NCBI GenBank assembly: GCA_000818945.1
Contig: KN805421.1
Coordinates: 130,842 to 194,841, forward strand
Reading direction: 5' to 3'
From: Schizochytrium sp. CCTCC M209059
Lineage: Eukaryota; Sar; Bigyra; Thraustochytrida; Thraustochytriidae
Length of the DNA: 64,000 nucleotides
Made by a program: the position numbers and the translations under genes. The notes below the pieces were generated by a model. The model had not been told where the DNA came from and made no database searches. It was given only the letters and a program-made list of their open reading frames with translations. This document shows, piece by piece, positions 26,572-35,100 of the stretch (position 1 is its first letter; every line of letters begins with the position of its first letter).

Positions 26572-29500
26572 ATGGCGAGCATGAAGAACCTCATCAAGAA
26601 CGGCGACCTCGCCGGCGTGCAGCGCGCCGTGCAGGACGACCCCGCCCTGCTCGACGCGACGGTGACGACGAACAAGCACACGCCGCTCATGTGGGCCGTT
26701 CATCCAGAGTCCGGGGGCCAGCCCGCCATCGCGCAGTGGCTCATCGAGCGCGGCGCAAAGCTTGACCTGCAGGACAACATAGGATGGGCCGCGCTCATGC
26801 TCGCGTGCCGCTACGACCAGCCCGACACGGCCCAGTTGCTCATCCAGCGCGGCGCAAAGCTTGACCTGCAGACCAACGACGGATGGACCGCGCTCATGCT
26901 GGCATGTCAACCGCCATCTGAATCGCATCACACCGCGGCGGGTCTCCTGCGCAGCCTGAAGCTCTGCTTCGCGGCGGGCGCCGATCTGGATTTGAAAAAA
27001 AAGAACGGGCGGGACGCGCTGGCGCTGGCCAAGGACTGTAAACGCGCCGACGCCGTCGCGTTCCTGGAGTTCGCGACGATGTTGGAGGTGGCGCGGGGTG
27101 TGCAGGGCAGCTTGCAGCAGCCGCGGAGCGTCGTGGCGGCGTCGTTGCTTCCGCAAGAGTAAGTTATACACAGAAACGATGGAGCGTGCGCCACCTTTCT
27201 TGTTCTGACGATCGTTCTTTTTATAAACTTTCAGTGACGAAGACACAGAGCCCGAAGCCATCCTCGACCGCGCTCAAGTGTGGTACGAAAAAAACCAGAC
27301 GCCTCTCATGCACGCGTGCAAGAAGGGTGACCTTGCGAGGGCAAAGAAGCTCGTGGCGGGCGGGGCACAGATCGATGCGCGTGACAATCTGGGCCTCACC
27401 CCCATGATCTACGCTTGCAAATTCAACAAGGAAGAAGACAGTCTGTCTCTTGCAAAGCTTCTTTTTGAGCACAGCGCAGGTCTTTCGAGCGAGTCTCTTG
27501 GGATAAGCGATGCGCTTGCGCATGCTTCTTTGAAGGATCGCATCGAGCTGTCCACCTTTCTTTCCTTCATGCACTCGATACCGCTGGATCATTTCCACAG
27601 CAACGCACTGCGAGTGATAGTCGTCAAGCTTTTTGATCAGGGTGTACGAACACTGGAAGAAGCTCGTCGTCTCACTCCTGCTCGTCTTGAGCAACTGGGC
27701 GTATCAAGTGCGCCAGATCGCCGAGATTTTTTCCGAGCGTTTGTGGATTCTGAACAGATAGCTAGTCTCGAAGTACTAGCTGCAAAGGTTACCCTTGCGC
27801 GGACGAAGCGCAAGGAGGGAAAGCCTATTCTTCATCCGAGGCTGGCGAAGGTCTTTGCCGAGCAGGTTTTGCGTAAGGACCCGGTCGCATACTTCGCAGA
27901 CTTTGACATGCAGCAAGTCTTCCTTCGCGAAAGAGAAAAAGACCTAATGACGCTCCAAGAGGCTGTCAAGACAGACTCCACAAAAATAGCTAAACGGGAT
28001 GAAACACGACGCGAGCTTGTTGAGGGTATCCGGAAAGCTTTGTCAGGGGGGATCGAGGGTCAGCTTGAGAACACACTCGCGGATCCAGGAAGCAAGGCCG
28101 TGATAGACACCTGTCAGAGTCTATGGAAGGAAGTTCTTAAAGAATTCCTGGACGCAGACAATGCTCACGCACCAGTGACTTTTGAAGATGTGCAGGAAGC
28201 AACGCAAGCTGCGATGGAGGCTATAAAGTACTGGGAGACTCGGCACGACACGAGCGCTGCGTGTGAGCGTACTGAGGCAACCATCGATGCTTTAAATGAG
28301 AGCATCAAGCGCCTCGGTATCGAACCAACATTCTTAATGACGTTTAGACATCCCGAAAAGACAAGAGATCTCGCGATGGAGCTTCATAACGTGCAGCAAT
28401 CACTGAACGCAGAGCTCAGCATCTTGACGGGCGTCGATCCCATGGCAGACGCCCCATTGGAGGAGGTGCGGCGTGCATTGGCCAGCACCATATCGTTCTA
28501 CAATTGCACTGTGAAAAACGAAGTCTCGCGCTTACAGAAGGCCGCAAAACACCTATCAAGTTCTCTTTCCAGGCACGTCCCCGGACTCGTGCCGCCAGAC
28601 ACGTCGCGTGTGATCAACATCATGAACAAGATTCGTACGAGCAAGCGAGAACAAATACAATTGAAATATGAAATCGACATGGCTACACTCGACGAAAAAG
28701 AGGGAAAATCGAAAGTGAAAGAAAGAGTCAAAGACTTGAAGGAAAAGCTTTCCAAAGCCAAAGGTGTTTTCAGGCTGAAGAGCGATTTGTGCATCGAGCG
28801 TGAGCGCGTCTTGCGTCACGCGGACAAACAATTTCCAGAGTTGTCCCAAGATACAAAGTGGCTCGAGAGTATCGGCATGGCCGAGTGCGTACCCAAAGAA
28901 TTGATCAAGCTCGGTATTTGGCTTACGGATGTGACCCTGGAAGATTTCGAGACCCTGGAGACTCTCACGACCAAGCTTGGCAAATCTGTTCTGAAAGTGC
29001 GCGATCCCGACGGCCAAGAGTTTGTGCTCAAGATTTTCCAGCTTACGGATCAGTCATTGAGAAGTCGATTTTATCGTCAGGTTGCAGCGCTTGCACAGAT
29101 TCAGTCGGCCTACGTTGTGCGCTTTCAGAGTGCTTTTCTGCACGGCACATCTCAGGGTTGCATTTTGATGCCCTTTTATGCAGGTGGCGACCTTGCCGCT
29201 TGGATCCGCGACAACCCGCTTGCAGACGTACCGACGCGCACACGCATCGCAATTGGCCTCCTGTCGGGTCTGCACGATCTGCACTCGCGAGAATATGTGC
29301 ACTGTGACGTCAAGCCAGAGAATATTTTTCTCGCCCCAGGCCTTTCACCTGTTCTTGGCGACTTTGATGGTGTCCAAATGCACAATGTGACCATGACGCA
29401 GCCTATGCAAGCCACCTACAGGTACATGGCCCCCGAGCTTCGCAATAAAAAAGTTGACAAGGTAGAGTCTGCCGTGGATCTCTTCTCCGTGGGTGTGGTT

Positions 29501-30379
29501 CTCGCGGACCTCTTCGAGAATACAAAGGTATCTGACGCAACTAAGTCGCTCATCTCGTCTTTACAGTCTACAGATCCGACACAGCGACCCACGGCGCTTC
29601 AGGCCTTGCGTCACGAAGCCTTTCAGGTTGAGCCCGTAAATCAGGCCTCGTGTGCCGTTTGTCTCGACATTTACCCCATCAGCGAGGGCGTCTCTTGCGC
29701 CGATGATCACTTTACGTGCAAAGAGTGTCTGAGCGAGTCGGTACTTGCGGCTACTCAGCCAGATGCGCACGTTGAAGTACGACGAGATGGAAGCATGTGC
29801 TGTGTCACTCCAGGCTGTGAGCTCCTCATCTCTGGACGCGCTATTGCATCCGCAGTTCCAGACGAAGATTTTACAGCTTTGCTCGACATTGTGCGCAAGC
29901 ATTTTGAGCGAGACGCCGCAGCCGAACAAGAGCGTCAACTTCAGCTTCGTCTCGCTGCAGCGCTTCGTGAGCATGAACTGCATCCGGCGACGCAAGATCA
30001 CATTCGCACAATCCAGAATGAGATTCTCACCATGTCGTGTCCTCGTTGCTCGGCAGCTTTCGTTGACTTTGACGGCTGCTGTGCTCTCGAGTGCGGCGCT
30101 TGCCCGTGTCGTTTCTGCGCCTGGTGCTTGCAGGATACAGGCAATGACTCACGAGCTTGTCATCAGCATGTGGCGAGTTGTGCGTCAAAGCCTGCTGGCG
30201 AAGATCGCTTTTTTGGCCGAAAGCACGTTGTGCGGCAAGTATGGTGCCGGCTTCGAGCGCAGCGTCTTCGTGACTACATGGCAAAGCGCGTGCAAGATGC
30301 TGGCATACGTGCTAGCGTGCAGAACAAATTGCGTCCTCTCCTAACGCCGGACATTGTCGGCGACAACTTTAGCTTTTAA
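26572..30379 (+). CDS. Ankyrin / protein kinase / RBR-like zinc fusion protein (spliced)
   Basis: Two exons, 26572-27158 and 27235-30379, encode 1243 residues. Ankyrin repeats span about residues 1-260 (for example NKHTPLMWAV, IGWAALMLACRYDQPDTAQLL, LGLTPMIYACK) and continue across the intron, which supports the splice. A SAM-like helix bundle follows near 320-370 (ARRLTPARLEQLGV), then a helical and coiled middle. A kinase domain lies at about 775-985: lysine in FVLKIF, HCDVKPEN (HRD variant near 884), DFDG in place of DFG near 903, YMAPEL. The glycine loop is poor. From about 1000 to 1180 come RING/IBR-type cysteines: CAVC, C...HFTCKEC, then CPRC...CGACPCRFCAWC...H...C. This suggests an RBR-type ubiquitin ligase joined to a kinase, probably in signalling or stress response. 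The start is the first ATG, 26572. Kinase activity is uncertain because of the altered motifs. Confidence 0.87.
27159..27234 (+). other. Spliceosomal intron, 76 nt, phase 2
   Basis: Begins GTAAGTTAT and ends in a pyrimidine-rich stretch, ATAAACTTTCAG. Without splicing the frame stops at 27160. Splicing joins GA to T (Asp) and continues DEDTEPEAILDRAQVWYEK into the downstream frame, restoring an uninterrupted ankyrin region. It is the only intron I could support in the window. Confidence 0.9.
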
Positions 30380-30429
30380 GTAAAACACGCCCATTACCTG
30401 ACCGACTGAGAAGAGAAGAGCAGGCCGTT

Positions 30430-31080
30430 TGCATCTCCGTGGGCCAAATCATCACTTTGGCCCGGGTGGTCGAGACTTTCGAACATTGTACTCGGACGAT
30501 GTAAAACTCAGTGCTACGTTAAATGTCATATACCACCCAAAAGGATTCTGAGAAACATGGAATTTTTAAGTCCTACAATTTGCTCGACCGTGACTTGGCA
30601 AAGCGTATAGACCAGATAAGAAGCTCATGGGAATTGGATCTTGTGTCCAGAAGTGGCATCCATAGAAAGAAGACCTAAAAACGCAAAGAGCTTTGGGCCA
30701 AAATCAAGAACAAAGTCAAAGACACGCACGATAAGATTATTCGCTTTCTTCTGGACAACTTCCAAGAAATCCGAGTAGGAGAATGAGGTGTATTGGATGC
30801 CATTAAATCTCGCAAGTTTCATTCAACTACGAAGCGCGTGATATAAACGTTTTCTCACTGTTGCTTTCGTGACAAACTCATTCAAGAACACGGGCATGTA
30901 AGAAACACGCTGGTCGTTCCTGAGAAGTACACTTTAAGGACATGCACCAATTGTGGATGAGTAAAGCACAGTCTTGGTAAAAACAAACGCTTCGGTTGTA
31001 GTCGTTGTGGTCTCTCCATCGATAGAGACGTCAATGGTGCTCGAAACATCTACATCAAGTCTATCTCGTCCACGAAGTGA
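30430..31080 (+). pseudogene. Decayed Fanzor/TnpB-type transposon nuclease, C-terminal half
   Basis: Relic of an OMEGA-type RNA-guided nuclease (eukaryotic Fanzor, related to TnpB of IS607/IS605 elements). Its zinc ribbon and RuvC-III region is clear at 30943-31062: CTNCG, in-frame stop, then LGKNKRFGCSRCG and SIDRDVNGARNI, the family signature with both CxxC pairs and the RuvC-III Asp kept. Upstream in the same frame, TTKRVI, a stop, TFSHCCFRDKLI and LVVPEKYTLRT match the helix and strand before the ribbon. A RuvC-I-like block at 30459-30500 reads GPGGRDFRTLYSDD in another frame, with Gly where the catalytic Asp of DPG is expected. At least four stops (30676, 30784, 30844, 30958) and one frameshift (between about 30500 and 30580) interrupt it. 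The N-terminal domains are missing; the ANK-kinase gene ends only 50 bases upstream. Non-functional. Confidence 0.85.
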
Positions 31081-31120
31081 CTCGTGTGGTAAATCTACGC
31101 TACTTATGGCTGTAGGCCTA

Positions 31121-31200
31121 GATAGCTAGCTTGCTTGCTAGATTTGGCTAGCTTGCTAGCAAGACTGCTAGCTAGCTTGCTAGCTTGCTTGCAGTTGCTT
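31121..31200. repeat. GCTAGC/GCTTGC low-complexity tract
   Basis: Repeated TAGCTAGCTTGCTTGCTAG units, partly self-complementary, starting 40 bases after the stop of the Fanzor/TnpB relic. The shorter tract at 10451-10493 is of the same type. It could be local slippage or the decayed end of the element; sequence alone does not decide. Confidence 0.7.
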
Positions 31201-31955
31201 GTTTTCCCCCTTCACTCATCCCAGCGGGACAATCTCGCCCAACCGCAGCCCACGAAAAACCCTCGCTCGCCACAGCTCCGGTGCTCCTCGTCGCGGCCGC
31301 TGCCGAATCGTCGGCAGCTTCCGCGCGGGCTTCTTCCTTTCTGCGCAGCCGCCAGGGTCGCATGTAAGCTAGCAGTACGTACGCGCGTCCGTATAGTGCT
31401 CCGCCGGGCGGGAGCCAGCCGCACAGAACGTGCCGAGGGCGGCTTCACGCTGCCAGGGCCCCTCGTCCCCTCTGCAGCCAACGTGCGACTCGACGGCTCC
31501 CTCGGCGCAGCAGACTCGCATCTGCCTCGCGACCTGGTGTGTGTGTTTTGTATCCTCCGCTGCTCCGCGTCCTCGCCGAGCAACTTGTCCTGCGCCATCG
31601 TCGCAGCCCAGCCCAGCGTCCATCCTCATTTTCCTCCATCGTCGCAGCCAGCGGGCCCTCCACCGCCTCCTCGCTCGCGCCTGCGATCCATCTGCAGAGC
31701 GGAGCGCTCCGTTCTCGCCTCGCACGCCCTCGCCGCGGCCCTGCGGCCAGTCAATCTGCAGCCGCGCCGCACGTGCTGCGTCTCCTCCGCATCATCTTTC
31801 TGCTTTCTGCTTTCTGCTCTCTGCTTCCTGCTTGCTCGCTGCTTTCTGCTGCTGCTCTTTGTCCCGCACTGCGTCCCTGCTTGGTTCCAACAGTTTCCAG
31901 CGCGCACGCGCGACCGGATTTGTGAATACTTCTTACTCGTCCACAAGGTCTCGAG

Positions 31956-31995
31956 GTTTGAATTCTTGAGGAATTCAAACGCGGGGTTTGAATTC
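31956..31995. repeat. GTTTGAATTC inverted repeat with third copy
   Basis: GTTTGAATTC at 31956-31965 and its exact complement GAATTCAAAC at 31971-31980 are separated by five bases. A third direct copy is at 31986-31995. They lie about 200 bases upstream of the ABCA ATG and could be a hairpin or protein-binding site; function unknown. Confidence 0.6.
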
Positions 31996-32196
31996 AAAGG
32001 CAAAGTCAAATTCAGACTCAAGCTCGACCTGGCGAGGCTCGAATCCGGGCACGCGAAGAAGGAAAGTCCCCAGACCTCGATCGCCGCGGGACCGCGCTGG
32101 GCGGCTGGCGGAGGCTGGGCGGCGACGCCTTGCGAGCGGAGTCGGGCTGGGGCGGCTGGGGCTGGCTGGGCTCGCGGACACAAAGCGAGGCCCGCG

Positions 32197-35100
32197 ATGC
32201 CGCGCGTGCAGGCGGAGCCGAAGGCCGCGGGCGAGGACGCGGCGCGCACGAAGGTGCCCTTGAGCGCGCAGCGGCTGCTCATATTGGTGCGCAAGGAGGT
32301 GCGCGATGATCTGAGGGACACCGGCAGCGCGCTGAGATTTCTCCTGCGCGTGGTCATGGGCTGCGTCTTCGTGGCCGTTTACGGAGTGTCTTTTTTGAGC
32401 GCGTTCAACCAGTACGGAGACACGGTCCGCGGAGGGAGCGATATCTCCAGCGTGGACGCGTACCCGCAAACAGCATTCGCCTACGGTCTCGCTGATGTCT
32501 CGCCAGGTGCGCTCATCTTTGCCGGCGCCGACGGCAGTGCCGTGGATGACCTCGCGCAGGAAATGATCAGCCTCGGCTTCGCAACGAACGAGCAGGTGAA
32601 CTTTGCGTCAGGCAACGCATCGCTCGATACCTTTGAGTCCTTTCTCGAGGCAGAGGCTACGCCAGACAACTTTGCAGTCGGCATTTTCGTTTCGCAGGGC
32701 TCCCCCGACTGGGCGTACTCCATCATTGTCAATGGTAGCAGCCTCCCAGACGTGGGCTTGAGCTCGAGTACCTCCTACTTTGCGGAATGGGTTGCAAGTC
32801 GCGTCCTTAGCGCTCAATTTGCAGCTGACCAGAGTATCGCCAGCCTTGAGGGCGTCGCCAGTTCGGCCATGGCCTCCTCGCTCGTATCCTACGTGCAAGG
32901 TCTGCCCGAAGCCGGCGGAAACGACATCAGCATCGAGCTTATTGCGCTCCCCGGACTCTATATTCTGCTCGGCGCTCAATTCGCCATCAACATGTATCTG
33001 GTACCCATGATGCGGGACAAGCGCAAGGGGGTGGTGCGTGGGCTCACGCTCATGGGCGTCCCTCAATCAGTGTACTGGACTCACTGGGTCGTATATCACA
33101 TCATTGATGGCGCACTCATTGCTGCACTCATGACCGTCTTCTTTTTCGTGTGCCGCTACGTTGTGCTGGCCAATGGCTTCTTTGTCTTCTTTCCTTTTTT
33201 CCTTTTCATGGTCGGCACTGGGCAGTTCGCTGTACTCATCACGACCGTCGTGAATACGGACACCGTTGCGAGCATTGTGCCTTTCATGGCATGGCTTGCT
33301 TTTAGCGGTATCTCCACGGTCGTCATCATTGCCAATGTTTCAAATGCAGTCTTCTCCGTTCTGACCTTTTTACATCCCTGGTTTGGGCTCTACCAGGTGG
33401 TCTCCATTCTCATTCGCTGGGACTGGGCAGGCAAGGACCTTGGCGTTGATGCCTCAACTGCCGTTGAAAGCGGCATGGTCGGTGCAATCTGTGCTCAAGT
33501 TGCACAAATCATTTATTACCAGACCCTCATTCTTTGGAAGTTTCGCGAGAGGTCATCTTCGAAGCAAGGCGAGTCGATCTCGAGCGAGCCTTCAGAGGAC
33601 GACCTGGGCACGCGGCCTGAGTTCGAGGTTCTCCCACATAACACAGAGCCGCTCCTGCGAATTCGAGGACTACGTAAAGAGTTCTCACTGGGCTCTTCCG
33701 GCATGTGCAACAAGGCATCGAAAACTGCCAAAGCTGTCAACGGCCTCGACATGACCGTGCTCAAGGGCGAGATCTTTGGTTTTCTCGGTCACAACAGTTC
33801 TGGTAAAACCACAACGCTCAAGATGATTGCAGGCGAGTACCCGCCCACGGCAGGTGCTGCAGAACTGCACTTTGCCCATGGCACGTATCGTGTCGGAGCT
33901 GGGGCCAACAGCGAAATACGGAATCGCATTGGCGTCTGCGCTCAAGAGGATCTTCTCTTTGATCAAATGACGTGCCGGGAGCATCTCGAACTCTTCGCTA
34001 GGCTCAAGGGCGGCATTCCGTGTGCTGCTGGGGAGTCCGAAACGGAGGCCATCGCAGCCGAGGTGCAGCGCCGCATCGACCAAGTCAACTTTACGACACC
34101 TTCGGATGTCGACAAGCCTGTCAGTACGTATTCGGGCGGTATGAAGCGCAAGGTGAGTATTGCGGTCGCCTTTCTTGGTAATCCAGAGCTCGTCATGCTC
34201 GACGAGCCGACCGCTGGCGTTGATTCGTACGGCCGCCGCGCCATCTGGGACATGATTGCTGCTTCTAAGGCCGGCCGCAGCATCATTCTCACAACTCACT
34301 TCATGGACGAGGCCGATGTGCTCTCGGATCGCATCGGTATCCTGAATCACGGCAAGCTTGTTACGTGCGGCACGAGCCTCTTTCTCAAGCACCACTTCGG
34401 AGCTGGGTACACGCTTAAATTTGATGCTCCGAACAAGTCGGCCATGGACGCGACCGCCGCGTCGGTGCGCAGCGCTGTATCCGGGGCCGAATTCAAGTAC
34501 TCAAATCAGCTCACGCAGCACTGGAAGCTACCCACAGGTGCCGAGCAGGCTTTTGCAGGACTTCTTGAGCGGCTTGATGGTAGTGGATGCGCCGCGGTCT
34601 CGCTCGAGCTCACTACGCTGACGGACGTCTTTCTGAAAACCGGGGCAGAAGACCCGTCTCGGGATGAAGAGGGAGACGAAGCTGTAGCAAGTCAATCCAC
34701 AGAGGACCGCGAACTCACGAATGACGCCCAAAAACATATGAACGAAGCGGGAAGTGACGCGCACATCGTTCCCAATATGGATTCTCTTACGGAGAAAATC
34801 CGGCTCATCTGGACCGACCCACGTGACGCGAGTCCTGGGGCGCAGGCATCGGTGTCGACCTGGAAAAAAATCCTTGCCATGTCGCGCGCACTGTACAAAC
34901 AGTCGCTTCGATTTATCGAGTTCAAGATTTTTAGCGTTGCCATGCCAATGGCGTACATTGTCATAGCGTTTGTGCTCGTCTACGTATATGAGGAATCTGA
35001 TGAAGTCATCACCGTCGCCCCACTCTCGCTCAATGGCGCCGCCTTTTTTGAGGCCGCGGGCGTTTCCAGTGGCAGTACTGCACGAGTCTTCGACCTTCCC

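Larger units (their letters stand above)
31081..32196. other. Intergenic / leader region before ABCA gene
   Basis: About 1.1 kb between the nuclease relic and the ABCA ATG. It begins with a GCTAGC/GCTTGC tract (31121-31200), continues as GC-rich, C-rich DNA with TCTGC-type runs near 31795-31860, and carries an inverted repeat at 31956-31980. An open frame runs through it in frame with the transporter but has no ATG, so I treat it as untranslated. Confidence 0.45.

Noticed and set aside
31135..32196. 354-codon N-terminal extension of the ABCA protein
   Set aside because: It opens with TTG, has no ATG, and is Cys/Pro/Arg-rich low complexity without a family match.
31626..32357. 243-codon minus-strand frame across the ABCA leader
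   Set aside because: Antisense to the transporter N terminus with strongly biased composition.
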